Source of the DNA: Roseospira marina
GTDB taxonomy: Bacteria; Pseudomonadota; Alphaproteobacteria; Rhodospirillales; Rhodospirillaceae
DNA: 64,000 nucleotides
Reading direction: 5' to 3'
Assembly (NCBI RefSeq): GCF_014197855.1
Contig: NZ_JACIGJ010000001.1
Coordinates: 248,001-312,000 of the forward strand
Below, one piece after another: positions 1 through 8,609 of this stretch. The notes beneath the pieces were generated by a model. It did no database searches. It saw only the letters and a program-made list of their open reading frames with translations, and was not told the origin of the DNA. Position 1 is the stretch's first letter; the number at the start of each line of letters is the position of its first letter. The position numbers were made by a program, and so were the translations under genes.

Positions 1-2034
1 TATGAGGCCGCGCTCGATCTGCACGCCGCCGGGGCGACCGTTCACGCCATCATCGACGCCCGCGAGGCGCCGGGGCCGGGCTGGCCCGCCGCCGCCCGCG
101 CCGCCGGGATTCGCATCATGACCGGCTATGTGGTCGCGGGCACGACCGGCACGCGCCACATCACCGGCGCCAGCATTGCGAAACTCGAAGCCGACGGGCG
201 TGCGGTGCCGCATTGCCTGGAAACGATCCCTTGCGACCTGCTGCTGGTCTCGGGTGGGCTGTCGCCGGTGGTGCATCTGTTCAGCCAGTCCGGCGGCCGG
301 CTGCGCTATGACGACGACCGGCTGGCGTTCGTGCCGGAACAGGCCACCCAGGCGGTGGCGTCGGCGGGCGCCTGTGCCGGCACGTTCGATCTGGCCGGGA
401 CGCTGGCGGAGGGCGCGGTGGCCGGCGCGGACGCCGCCCGCCGCGCCGGCTTCGATCCCGGGCCGGAGGCCGCGGCCGCACCGGACTGTGAGCCCGAACC
501 GCCCATCAGACCGGCGGCGCCCCTGTGGCGGGTCCGCCCGGCCCCCGGCCTGGACCACGCTTGGGGCCTGCCGTTCGTGGATTTCCAGAACGACACCACG
601 GCGCACGACATCCGGCAGGCCGCGCGCGAGGGGCTGGAAAGCGTCGAGCACGTCAAGCGCTACACCCTCACCGGCTTCGGCACCGACCAGGGCAAGACCG
701 GCAACATCAACGGCCTGGGCGTGCTGGCGGAGGCGCTGGATCGCCCGATGGGGCAGGCGGGCACCACCACCTTCCGCCCGCCCTATACACCCGTGACCTT
801 CGGCGCCATGGCCGGGCGCGACCGGGGCGACCATCTGGACCCGGCGCGGCTGACCGCGATCCACGACCGCCATGTGGCCCTGGGCGCCGAGTTCGAGGAC
901 GTGGGCCAATGGAAGCGGCCCTGGTACTACCCGCGCGCGGGCGAAACCATGGCGCAGGCTGTCGAACGCGAATGCCGGGCGGTGCGCGAGGGCGTGGGAG
1001 TTCTCGACGCCTCCACCCTCGGCAAGATCGACATCCAGGGGCCGGACGCGGCCGAATTCCTCAACCGGGTCTACACCAACGCGTGGTCCAAGCTGGCGGT
1101 CGGGCGGGTGCGCTACGGCGTGATGTGCCGGGAGGACGGCATGGTGTTCGACGACGGCACCACGGCGCGCCTGGACGACACCCGGTATCTGATGACCACC
1201 ACGACCGGCAACGCCGCCGCCGTGCTGGATCACCTGGAGGAATACCTTCAGACCGAATGGCCGGACCTGCGGGTGCGCCTGACCTCGGTGACGGAGCAAT
1301 GGTCCACGGTCGGTCTTGCCGGGCCGCTGGCGGGCGAGCTGCTGGCTCGGTTGGCCTCCGGTCAGGACCTGTCGCCGGAGGCGTTCCCGTTCATGAGCTG
1401 GCGCCCGGCGATCGTCGCCGGCCTGCACGCCCGCGTCTTCCGCATCAGCTTCACCGGCGAGTTGCAGTACGAAATCAACGTGCCCTGGCACCAGGGCGGC
1501 GCCCTGTGGGACGCCATCCTGCGCGTGGGCGTGGACCTGGGGGTGACGCCCTACGGCACCGAGACCATGCACGTTCTGCGCGCCGAGAAGGGCTTCATCA
1601 TCGTCGGGCAGGAGACGGACGGCTGCCAGACGCCGGTTGATCTGGGCATGGACTGGATCGTGTCGAAAACCAAGCCGGACTTCATCGGCAAGCGCTCGCT
1701 CAGCCGGTCCGATACCGCGCGGCCGGACCGGCGGCATCTGGTCGGGCTGCGGTCGAAGGATCCGCGCCGGGTGATCCCGGAGGGCAGCCAGATCGTGGAG
1801 ACGGGCGCCAGCCGCCGGGCCACGCCGGTGCCGATGCTCGGCTTCGTCACCTCCGCCTACTGGAGCCCGACGCTGGACTCCGGCTTCGCGCTGGCCCTGG
1901 TCAGCGGCGGGCGCGGGCGGATCGGCGACACCGTGGCGGTCGCGCTGCCGTCGGGCGAGGTGCCGGCGGTGATCTGCGATCCCGTGATGGTCGACAAGGA
2001 AGGAGCGCGCCGTGATGGCCTCCCCGCAGCGTGA
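1..2034 (+). CDS. soxA: Sarcosine oxidase alpha subunit, 5'-truncated
   Basis: The frame is open from base 1, so the true start lies upstream; 677 residues are visible. The alpha subunit of heterotetrameric sarcosine oxidase oxidatively demethylates sarcosine, passing the methylene group to tetrahydrofolate in the cytoplasm. Residues 1 to about 130 are the end of an FAD/NAD-binding domain, with an LLLVSGGLSP stretch. The segment DFQNDTTAHDI through FGTDQGKTGNINGLG (about 197-243) is typical of the central part of SoxA. The rest is a GcvT/aminomethyltransferase-like folate domain ending with a GQETDG motif and a KPDFIGKRSL motif. It overlaps soxG by 23 bases, indicating translational coupling. 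The beta and delta subunits are expected upstream, outside the window. Confidence 0.93.
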   Translation, partial: YEAALDLHAAGATVHAIIDAREAPGPGWPAAARAAGIRIMTGYVVAGTTGTRHITGASIAKLEADGRAVPHCLETIPCDLLLVSGGLSPVVHLFSQSGGRLRYDDDRLAFVPEQATQAVASAGACAGTFDLAGTLAEGAVAGADAARRAGFDPGPEAAAAPDCEPEPPIRPAAPLWRVRPAPGLDHAWGLPFVDFQNDTTAHDIRQAAREGLESVEHVKRYTLTGFGTDQGKTGNINGLGVLAEALDRPMGQAGTTTFRPPYTPVTFGAMAGRDRGDHLDPARLTAIHDRHVALGAEFEDVGQWKRPWYYPRAGETMAQAVERECRAVREGVGVLDASTLGKIDIQGPDAAEFLNRVYTNAWSKLAVGRVRYGVMCREDGMVFDDGTTARLDDTRYLMTTTTGNAAAVLDHLEEYLQTEWPDLRVRLTSVTEQWSTVGLAGPLAGELLARLASGQDLSPEAFPFMSWRPAIVAGLHARVFRISFTGELQYEINVPWHQGGALWDAILRVGVDLGVTPYGTETMHVLRAEKGFIIVGQETDGCQTPVDLGMDWIVSKTKPDFIGKRSLSRSDTARPDRRHLVGLRSKDPRRVIPEGSQIVETGASRRATPVPMLGFVTSAYWSPTLDSGFALALVSGGRGRIGDTVAVALPSGEVPAVICDPVMVDKEGARRDGLPAA

Positions 2035-2701
2035 ACCGACCGGGTCTTATTCCGAGATTGACTACGGGCCGGGAGGCCCGGGTGGGCGCTGGGAAAACCC
2101 GCTCTATCCGCTGGCCCGGGCGATGGCGGCGGCCAGTGGCCCCTTGGTCCGGCTGGGCACCACGCCCGCCCGCTCGGTGCAGAACCTGCGTGCGACGGAG
2201 GGCATGCTGGCGGACATCGGCACGCGGTTGGGTGTGCAGCCGCCAACCACGCCCAACACCTGGACCGCCAGCCCGGACGGTCACCGCATCGCGATGTGGC
2301 TGGGGCCGGACGAGTGGCTTCTGGTCGGGCCGGACGGCACCGCGCCCGCCGTGGAGGCCACGATCCGCGATGCCCGGGTCAACGATCCGTGGCTGTCCGT
2401 CTGCGACCTGTCGCACATGTACACGACCCTTGTGCTGACCGGGCCGCGCGCGCGGTTGGTGCTGTCGAAGGGCTGTCCGCTGGACCTGCATCCGCGTGTT
2501 CTGGGTTCGGGTGCCTGTGTGCAGACCCTGCTGGGCCGCACCCGCGCGGTTCTGCGGGTCACCGACGGGGAGGGGCCCAATGGTCAGCAAGGGGGGGCTG
2601 ACGCCATTGAGATCTGGGTGCGCAATTCCATCGCCCGGTACACGGCGGCGTGGCTGATCGACGCCATGACGGGCATCGCGCACGAACCGGGGGATTTCTG
2701 A
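2012..2701 (+). CDS. soxG: Sarcosine oxidase gamma subunit
   Basis: The 229-residue product matches the SoxG family in size and in the WLGPDEWLLVGP motif near residue 95, a feature of this GcvT-like small subunit. Its ATG lies inside the end of soxA, preceded by AAGGAGCG, which fixes the start; an ATG-ATG pair leaves one codon of ambiguity. Gamma is a structural subunit of the alpha-beta-gamma-delta enzyme and holds no catalytic residues of its own in the known complex. The next gene, another folate-linked demethylating flavoprotein, starts 72 bases downstream and probably belongs to the same operon. Confidence 0.9.
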   Translation: MMASPQREPTGSYSEIDYGPGGPGGRWENPLYPLARAMAAASGPLVRLGTTPARSVQNLRATEGMLADIGTRLGVQPPTTPNTWTASPDGHRIAMWLGPDEWLLVGPDGTAPAVEATIRDARVNDPWLSVCDLSHMYTTLVLTGPRARLVLSKGCPLDLHPRVLGSGACVQTLLGRTRAVLRVTDGEGPNGQQGGADAIEIWVRNSIARYTAAWLIDAMTGIAHEPGDF

Positions 2702-2773
2702 CCGAACACACATACGGCCGGAGCGGCGCATGTCGCCGGAACCGGGCCGCCGGAACAGACAGGGAGTTAGCCT

Positions 2774-5221
2774 ATGAGAACGCATGCGCGCGTGGTGGTG
2801 ATCGGCGGCGGTGTCGTCGGCGTCTCGACCCTGTACCATCTGGCGGCCAAGGGGTGGTCCGACGTCGTGCTGGTGGAGCGGCGGGAACTGACGTCCGGCT
2901 CGACCTGGCACGCGGCGGGCCTGCTGCCGCTGTTCAACATGAGCTACTCGGTCGGGCAGGTTCACAAGTACTCGGTGGCGTTCTACCAGCGCCTTCAGGA
3001 GGAAACCGGCCAGGATGTCGGCTTCCGCAACGTCACCAACATCCGGCTCGCCCAGACCCGCGACCGCATGGACGAGTACCACCAGTACGCGGGCGTCGCC
3101 CAGACCATCGGTGTCGCGGTCGACTTCCTGACGCCGGAGCAGGTCCGCGACATCTGGCCCCTGTGCAACATCGAGGGGTTGGTGGGCGCGATCCAGCACC
3201 CGGCGGACGGCTACATTCAACCCGCCGACCTGACACAAGCGTTGGCGAAGGGGGCGCGGGCGCGCGGGGCCGAGATCAACCGCAACACCACGGTTCTGGG
3301 CATCGAGCGCACGCGCGGCGGTGAATGGCTGGTGCGCACCGACAAGGGCGAGATCACCTGCGAGCACATCGTCTGCTGCACCGGGAACTTCGCGCGCAAG
3401 ACCGGGCGTATGCTCGGGCTCGATATTCCCGTCATTCCGGTCGAGCACCAGTTCATCGTGACCGAGCCGCACCCGGAGATCGTGGCCCGCCGCCAGCAGG
3501 GCTTGCCGGACATGGGCGTGCTGCGCGATTCCGATAACGCCTGGTACATGCGGGAGGAAAACGGGGGCCTCCTGCTCGGCCCCTACGAGAAGGGCGCGCC
3601 TTGCTGCTACGTCGACGACCCGCACCCCGACACGGAGTGGGAGCTGTTCCAGGGCGATCTGGAGCGGCTGGAGCCGCATATCGAGGGGGCGATGTTCCGT
3701 GTGCCGGCGTTCGGCGAGGTGGGGGTCAAGCAGGTCTACAACGGCGCCATCGCCTACACCCCGGACGGCAACCCGATCATCGGACCGGCCTGGGGCCTGC
3801 CGAACGTCTGGCTTAACGAGGGCCACAGCTTCGGCGTGACGGCCGCCGGGGGCGCTGGCTGGCAGCTTGCCGAATGGATCGTGGAGGGTCAGCCCACCAT
3901 CGACATGCTGGGTGTCGATCCGCGCCGCTTCGGCGACTACGTCACCAAGGGCTACATGCGGCGCAAGAACGAGGAGGCCTACGCCAACGTCTTCACCGTG
4001 CACTACCCCGACGAGGAACGGCCGGCGGCCCGACCGCTGCGCACCGCCCCGTGCTACGAGCGCATGCGCGACCGGGGGGCGGTGTTCGGGCAGAAGTTCG
4101 GGTGGGAGCGGCCGAACTGGTTCGCGCCGGAGGGTGTCGCGCGCGAGGACGACTGGTCCTTCCGCCGCTCCGCATGGTTCGAGCATGTGATGAATGAAGC
4201 CCGGAACGTGGCTGAAAACGTGGGCCTTTTGGATATGACGGCCTTCGCCAAGGCGCGCGTCAGCGGCCCGGGGGCGGTAGCGTTCCTCGATCGGCTGGTG
4301 GCCAACCGGCTGCCTCGCAAGGCCGGGCGTCTCGCCCTGTGCCACGCCCTGACGCCGCGTGGCGGGGTGCATTCCGAATTCACCATACAGCGCGAGGCGG
4401 ACGATGCGTTCTATCTGGTTTCGGCCGGGGCGTTGCAGCGGCTCGACCACGATTGGCTCCGGCGCCACGCCCCCACGGACGGTTCGGTCCAGATCCAGAA
4501 CCTGACCGGGGCCATGGGCGTGCTGGTCGTGACCGGGCCGAAGGCGCGCGACCTGTTGCAGCGGGTGACCGACGCCGATCTGTCCAATGGCGCGTTCCCC
4601 TGGTTGTCGGGACAGGAGATCGACATCGGCATGGCCCCGGTGAAGGCGCTGCGGGTCAGCTTCGTCGGCGAACTCGGCTGGGAGCTGCACCACCCGATCG
4701 AGTACCAGAACCACATTTTCGATACGCTGATGGCGGCCGGCGGCGACCTGGGACTGGCGCCGTTCGGCATCCGGGCCATGGACAGCCTGCGGATCGAAAA
4801 ATCCTACCGCATGGTGGGTACCGAATTGTCGATCGAGTATGCGGCCTATGAGTCCGGCCTGGATCGGTTCATTCAGCCGGCCAAGGGTGATTTCATTGGC
4901 CGGGATGCGCTGTTGACGTGGAAGGAGACCGGGTTTCGGAACCAGTTCGCAACGCTGCGGGTGCACGATGTGACGGACGCCGACGCACTGGGCAACAACC
5001 CGATCTACGACGGCGACAGCGTGGTCGGGCGCGCGACCGGAGGAAACTTTGGCGCTCGGCTCGGGTATTCGCTCGCCCTCGCGATGCTGCGGCCGGAGGC
5101 GGCGGCGGAGGGAACGGAGCTATCCATGGACATTCTCGGCACACGCCATAAGGTGACCGTGATTCCGGACAGTCCCTACGATCCGGAGAACCTGCGCCTG
5201 CGCGGTGTGGCGCCGACCTGA
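2774..5221 (+). CDS. FAD-dependent dimethylglycine/sarcosine dehydrogenase-like protein
   Basis: The 815-residue product has an N-terminal DAO-type FAD domain starting with VVVIGGGVVGVST (Rossmann GxGxxG). An STWHAAG motif follows near residue 55; the His there corresponds, to my knowledge, to the covalent flavin site of mammalian dimethylglycine and sarcosine dehydrogenases. From about residue 430 a GcvT-like folate-binding domain follows, with the typical FVGELGWELHHP segment near 630. Such enzymes remove an N-methyl group as formaldehyde or methylene-tetrahydrofolate. AGGGAG precedes the ATG by seven bases. The position directly after soxAG supports a role in glycine betaine/dimethylglycine/sarcosine breakdown. 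The exact substrate cannot be told from sequence alone. Confidence 0.88.
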   Translation: MRTHARVVVIGGGVVGVSTLYHLAAKGWSDVVLVERRELTSGSTWHAAGLLPLFNMSYSVGQVHKYSVAFYQRLQEETGQDVGFRNVTNIRLAQTRDRMDEYHQYAGVAQTIGVAVDFLTPEQVRDIWPLCNIEGLVGAIQHPADGYIQPADLTQALAKGARARGAEINRNTTVLGIERTRGGEWLVRTDKGEITCEHIVCCTGNFARKTGRMLGLDIPVIPVEHQFIVTEPHPEIVARRQQGLPDMGVLRDSDNAWYMREENGGLLLGPYEKGAPCCYVDDPHPDTEWELFQGDLERLEPHIEGAMFRVPAFGEVGVKQVYNGAIAYTPDGNPIIGPAWGLPNVWLNEGHSFGVTAAGGAGWQLAEWIVEGQPTIDMLGVDPRRFGDYVTKGYMRRKNEEAYANVFTVHYPDEERPAARPLRTAPCYERMRDRGAVFGQKFGWERPNWFAPEGVAREDDWSFRRSAWFEHVMNEARNVAENVGLLDMTAFAKARVSGPGAVAFLDRLVANRLPRKAGRLALCHALTPRGGVHSEFTIQREADDAFYLVSAGALQRLDHDWLRRHAPTDGSVQIQNLTGAMGVLVVTGPKARDLLQRVTDADLSNGAFPWLSGQEIDIGMAPVKALRVSFVGELGWELHHPIEYQNHIFDTLMAAGGDLGLAPFGIRAMDSLRIEKSYRMVGTELSIEYAAYESGLDRFIQPAKGDFIGRDALLTWKETGFRNQFATLRVHDVTDADALGNNPIYDGDSVVGRATGGNFGARLGYSLALAMLRPEAAAEGTELSMDILGTRHKVTVIPDSPYDPENLRLRGVAPT

Positions 5222-5284
5222 TCCGTGCGGTTCCCGCTCGGCCCCGGCGGGGCCGGCCGCGCGCCTCGCGATTCGGAACACCCT

Positions 5285-6163
5285 ATGTCTCCCCATCTGA
5301 AAGGTCTGCTTCTTTCCGCCGCCGGCATGCTGGTCATCAGCCCGGACGGCATGCTGGTCAAGCTGGTGGCGGAGGCGGAGCCGCTTCAGGTCGTGTTCTG
5401 GCGGAGTCTCTTCCTCGGTCTGGTCCTGCTGGCGGTGGTCGGGTTTTGGCAGCGCCGAAACACGGGCCGGCACCTGAAGGCCATTGGCTGGGGCGGCCTG
5501 CTGGCGTCGGTCCTGATGGGTGTGACCAACATTGCCTTCGTGGTGGCGATGACCCTCACCACGGTGTCCAACGCGCTGGTGGTCATTGCCACCATTCCCA
5601 TGGTCAGCGCGCTGTTCGGGCTGGCGTTGATCGGGGAGCGGGTGCGGCTGCGCACCTGGATCGCCATGACGCTGTCGTTCACCGGGGTCGTCATCATCAT
5701 GAGCGGCTCGGTGGGCCTCGGTGGCGGCACCGTGATCGGCGATCTTGTCGCGCTGTCGGTGCCGGTCTGCCTTGGGCTCGCTTTGGTCCTGATGCGCAAG
5801 GCGGGCGATCGCGACACCCTGCCGGTGGTGGCGCTGGGCGGCATTCTGTCGGCGGCGGCGGTCCTGCCGTTTTGCGCGCCGCTGGACGTCACGCTGCATG
5901 ACTTCGGTATCATCGCCATCATGGGGCTTATCGTCTCGCCGCTGGCGCTGGCTCTGTACACCAGCGGCGCCCGCTACATTCCCGCCGCCGAGGTAGCGCT
6001 GCTGGCGTTGATCGAAACCGCGTTGGGACCGTTCTGGGCCTGGGTCGGCGTCGGTGAGGTGCCGCCCGGGATGACTCTGGTGGGGGGCGTGCTGGTCATC
6101 GGCGCGATTGCGGGCAACAGCGCGCTGGCATTGCTTCGGCGGGGCAGCCGGTCCGGCACGTGA
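5285..6163 (+). CDS. EamA/DMT-family transporter
   Basis: This is a hydrophobic protein of 292 residues with about ten predicted membrane helices in two repeated EamA halves, as in RhaT/YdcZ-type drug/metabolite exporters of the inner membrane. A GTG 60 bases upstream is also in frame, but MSPHLKGLLLSA at 5285 gives the normal family start just before the first helix. It lies 63 bases after the dehydrogenase gene on the same strand, so it may be co-transcribed and could export or import a methylated amine or amino acid; that substrate is a guess from context. A strong bidirectional hairpin follows at 6209. Confidence 0.85.
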   Translation: MSPHLKGLLLSAAGMLVISPDGMLVKLVAEAEPLQVVFWRSLFLGLVLLAVVGFWQRRNTGRHLKAIGWGGLLASVLMGVTNIAFVVAMTLTTVSNALVVIATIPMVSALFGLALIGERVRLRTWIAMTLSFTGVVIIMSGSVGLGGGTVIGDLVALSVPVCLGLALVLMRKAGDRDTLPVVALGGILSAAAVLPFCAPLDVTLHDFGIIAIMGLIVSPLALALYTSGARYIPAAEVALLALIETALGPFWAWVGVGEVPPGMTLVGGVLVIGAIAGNSALALLRRGSRSGT

Positions 6164-6208
6164 CCGGTCACCGGTCTCTTCCGCCCAACTTTGGACTCCA
6201 GCCATGCA

Positions 6209-6239
6209 AAAGGCCGGCTGTTCCGAACAGCCGGCCTTT
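6209..6239. terminator. Bidirectional intrinsic terminator
   Basis: Two perfect 15-base arms (6209-6223 and 6225-6239; AAAGGCCGGCTGTTC and its complement) flank a single base. In RNA this gives a long GC-rich stem with A runs on one side and T runs on the other in both orientations. It sits between convergent genes, the EamA transporter ending at 6163 and the small minus-strand gene ending at 6277, so it can end both transcripts. Confidence 0.85.
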
Positions 6240-6276
6240 CGAACGCATCTCTGCAAGAGGGGCGCTTGCGCGCGGA

Positions 6277-6450
6277 TCAGTCCGTCCGGGCGCCGCTGCC
6301 GGTCCACGGAGTCGACGTCTGGGACCCGGTGTCGGCCTGCGCCGTGGTGATCGGCTTGCTCGAATCGGCCGATTTCCATCCGCTGCACGCCAGTGCGGCG
6401 GAGGAGGCGAATAGGGTGGCCACGAAGGCCACGGTCGCGGTTTTGAGCAT
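6277..6450 (-). CDS. Small secreted or lipoprotein-like peptide
   Basis: This is a 57-residue protein. It begins MLKTATVAFVATLFASSAALAC, a short positively charged start plus hydrophobic core typical of a signal peptide, with a single Cys at residue 22. The box before the Cys (A-L-A-C) is a poor match to the lipoprotein consensus L-[AS]-[GA]-C, so either lipidation or ordinary cleavage is possible. The mature part is short, polar and rich in Ser/Thr. GAGGAG sits eight bases before the ATG, strongly supporting this start. The family is not recognised; it resembles entericidin-sized envelope peptides in layout only. Confidence 0.6.
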   Translation of the reverse strand: MLKTATVAFVATLFASSAALACSGWKSADSSKPITTAQADTGSQTSTPWTGSGARTD

Positions 6451-6657
6451 GGGATCGGTCTCCTCAGTCAGTCGTATTGAGGCATGGCTGAAGGAAAGCA
6501 AAGACGGTCCTGACTCTAGGCCTGTTGTCAGTATGGAGTCGTATCGCCCACGTAAACAACCCTTATTGTCCCGCGGACATATTGACAAACGTAAGGCGTG
6601 TTCAAAACGGCTCCGCCGCAGGGACGAAGAGGCAAAGGGTGACGGGGAGGGGCGCAT

Positions 6658-6686
6658 GCCCCCGGCCTTCTGACCAGACCGGGGGC
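6658..6686 (-). terminator. Possible terminator after dps
   Basis: An 8-base inverted repeat (GCCCCCGG at 6658-6665 and CCGGGGGC at 6679-6686) lies 22 bases past the dps stop codon. There is no T run after it on the minus strand, so it is only a weak intrinsic terminator candidate. Confidence 0.35.
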
Positions 6687-6707
6687 GCCGTGCGCGGTGG
6701 GACCGGA

Positions 6708-7199
6708 TCAGCCCAGGCTGGCGCGCAGCATCCACGCGGCCTTTTCGTGCGTGGCCAGACGGCCCGTCAGCAGGTCGGCGGTCGCCTCATCGCCGGCATC
6801 GCCCGCCTCGCCGATCAGGCCGCGCAGCGTGCGGGCCAGGGTGTCGTTGTCAGCAGCGAGCTGGGCCACCATGGCATCCGCACCCGGGGGCACGTCGGGC
6901 GCGTCCTCGACCGGGCTCAGCGCGGCGAAGCGGGCGAGGCCGCCCGGCGCAACCGCGGCCAAGGAGCGGATACGCTCGGCGATCTCGTCGCTGGCGCCCT
7001 GCAGATCGGTGTACTGCTCCTCGAACAGCGCATGCAGGCCGCGGAAGCGCGGGCCGGTCACATTCCAGTGGAAGTTCTGGGTCTTCAGGGCGAGCGCATA
7101 CGTGCCCGCCAGCACCGTGGCCAGCCCTTCGGCGACGTTGGCGCGGGCGTTGTCCTCAAGGCCGTTGGCGATCGGGGCAAGCCGAGTCTGTTCGGTCAT
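6708..7199 (-). CDS. dps: Dps family DNA-protection ferritin
   Basis: The 163-residue product is a Dps/mini-ferritin that oxidises and stores iron in a 12-mer and can bind DNA in starved or oxidatively stressed cells. The intersubunit ferroxidase signature is visible: NFHWNVTGPRFRGLHALFEEQY (about 44-65), followed by D and E residues in the next turns. It has the usual family length. AAGGAG precedes the chosen ATG by eight bases; an in-frame ATG further upstream would add a basic, low-complexity extension and is less likely. A sigma-70-like promoter candidate is at 7290-7316. It appears to be a single-gene unit. Confidence 0.9.
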   Translation of the reverse strand: MTEQTRLAPIANGLEDNARANVAEGLATVLAGTYALALKTQNFHWNVTGPRFRGLHALFEEQYTDLQGASDEIAERIRSLAAVAPGGLARFAALSPVEDAPDVPPGADAMVAQLAADNDTLARTLRGLIGEAGDAGDEATADLLTGRLATHEKAAWMLRASLG

Positions 7200-7289
7200 G
7201 GGTCGAAGCTCCTTCTCTTGTTTGGGGCGCGGACGCTGTGCGGTCGGAGGACCACGGCGCCTTCGCAGGCCCATACGATGCAGAGCGCA

Positions 7290-7316
7290 CATCTATGGGT
7301 CCAACGGATTGGTCAA
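7290..7316 (-). promoter_or_regulatory. Candidate dps promoter
   Basis: Read on the minus strand, TTGACC (7311-7316) and TAGATG (7290-7295) are separated by 15 bases, about 90 bases before the dps start. The -35 is good; the -10 and the short spacer are weak. Confidence 0.3.
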
Positions 7317-7364
7317 TTCGTTTTATTCGATTTTTTCGATCGCCCGGTTGGGTTCCGGGGGGCG

Positions 7365-8609
7365 TCACTGCATGGAGCGTCGCAGCCGCTGCACCGCTGC
7401 TTGCGAGGCCCACATCATGCGGGGGCTCCGGACGACGCAGTATTCGCCGCTCCGCTGGCGCTGGGCACAGATGGAGCGCGCTTGGCCGGCGGACAAGGCC
7501 GCCACATAGGCGTTGTGCTTGACCATCCCGCCGGTGCCGACCGGCACCGTGAGGGCCTTGCCGCCGTAGCGTTCGGCCGCCTGGTTGGCCATCCATCGGG
7601 CCTTGCTCAGGCTACCGGTGGAACCGAGGTTGATCGCCCAACCGCCGGCATACACCCCGCCGCAGCCTTCGACATCCGGCGCTGCGTGGTCACGCAGGGG
7701 ACGGGGCGCCCGCAGCGCATCCAGCGTCGGCAGGGCGGCGAGACCGAGGGGCGCCGGGTTCGTCTCCGTCGCAAAATCCTCAAGAGCGGCGATCCGATCA
7801 AAGCCCCGATCCATCAGGGTCGTGATTGTGGTGTTGCGCTCCATGCTGGTGCCGGCTCCCAGCACGATGGCGATGACACGATGGCCGTTCCTTTGCGCGG
7901 TGCCGGCGAGGTTGTAGCCGGCGGCGCAGGTGAATCCCGTCTTCAGGCCGTCCGCCCCGGCGTACGAGGCCAACAGCGGATTGTACGTGGGCAGAGCGCC
8001 GCCCCGGAAATGGAACACGGTGGTGCCGAAGGCGCCGAACTGCGCAGCATAGTCCCGCCAGAGCGTGCGCGCGAGTCGCGCCATGTCGCGCGCCGTGGTG
8101 ACATGGGCATCGTCCGGCAGGCCGGAGGCGTTGCGGAATGTGGTTCGCGACATGCCCAGTTCGACCCGCGCGACCCGGGTCATGTCTTCGGCAAAGGCGT
8201 CTTCGGTGCCGCCCAGGAATTCCGCCACCGCCACGGCAACGTCGTTGGCGGAGCGCGCGATCAACGCAGGGATGGCCTCCGCTACCGTGATCGAGTCGCC
8301 GGGCGCCAGCCCCAGCTTGACCGGGTTCGCCGCCGCTGCGTTGGCGGACATCGGAATCGGCGTCTGTGGTGTGATGGCGCCGGACTCCAAGGCCCGGAAC
8401 AGCATGAGCACCGTCATCATCTTGGTCAGCGAGGCCGGATACCGGGGATGGTTCGGCTTGTTCGCCGCGAGAATCCGACCGGTTGCGGCGTCCACCACGA
8501 TGTGCGCGCCGCGCTCGTCGAACGCGCGGGCGGGGGAGATCGGCGGCCCTGCCAGCCCCAGCACCGACACCAGCAGCAGCCCAGCGATTCCGCGCGCGGC
8601 GGTTCTCAT
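7365..8609 (-). CDS. D-alanyl-D-alanine carboxypeptidase (S11) with C-terminal SPOR domain
   Basis: The 414-residue protein begins with a signal peptide (hydrophobic residues 8-28, cleavage likely near SPARA). The three penicillin-binding motifs of family S11 are present: SLTK (about residue 60, catalytic Ser), SAN (about 119) and KTG (about 223). It removes the terminal D-Ala of peptidoglycan pentapeptides in the periplasm. A SPOR-like domain occupies about 320-400 (WAINLGSTGSLSKARWMANQ), which in other proteins binds denuded glycan at the septum. The ATG overlaps the stop codon of xerD by four bases (ATGA), so the two genes are translationally coupled. It is a DacA/DacF-type enzyme; which paralogue is uncertain. 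Confidence 0.9.
   Translation of the reverse strand: MRTAARGIAGLLLVSVLGLAGPPISPARAFDERGAHIVVDAATGRILAANKPNHPRYPASLTKMMTVLMLFRALESGAITPQTPIPMSANAAAANPVKLGLAPGDSITVAEAIPALIARSANDVAVAVAEFLGGTEDAFAEDMTRVARVELGMSRTTFRNASGLPDDAHVTTARDMARLARTLWRDYAAQFGAFGTTVFHFRGGALPTYNPLLASYAGADGLKTGFTCAAGYNLAGTAQRNGHRVIAIVLGAGTSMERNTTITTLMDRGFDRIAALEDFATETNPAPLGLAALPTLDALRAPRPLRDHAAPDVEGCGGVYAGGWAINLGSTGSLSKARWMANQAAERYGGKALTVPVGTGGMVKHNAYVAALSAGQARSICAQRQRSGEYCVVRSPRMMWASQAAVQRLRRSMQ

Noticed and set aside
1901-4966. A 1021-codon open frame on the minus strand across the sarcosine genes
   Set aside because: It is antisense to well-supported soxA, soxG and the dehydrogenase gene; its translation is Arg/His/Gln-rich with no family motif, a typical GC-rich shadow frame.
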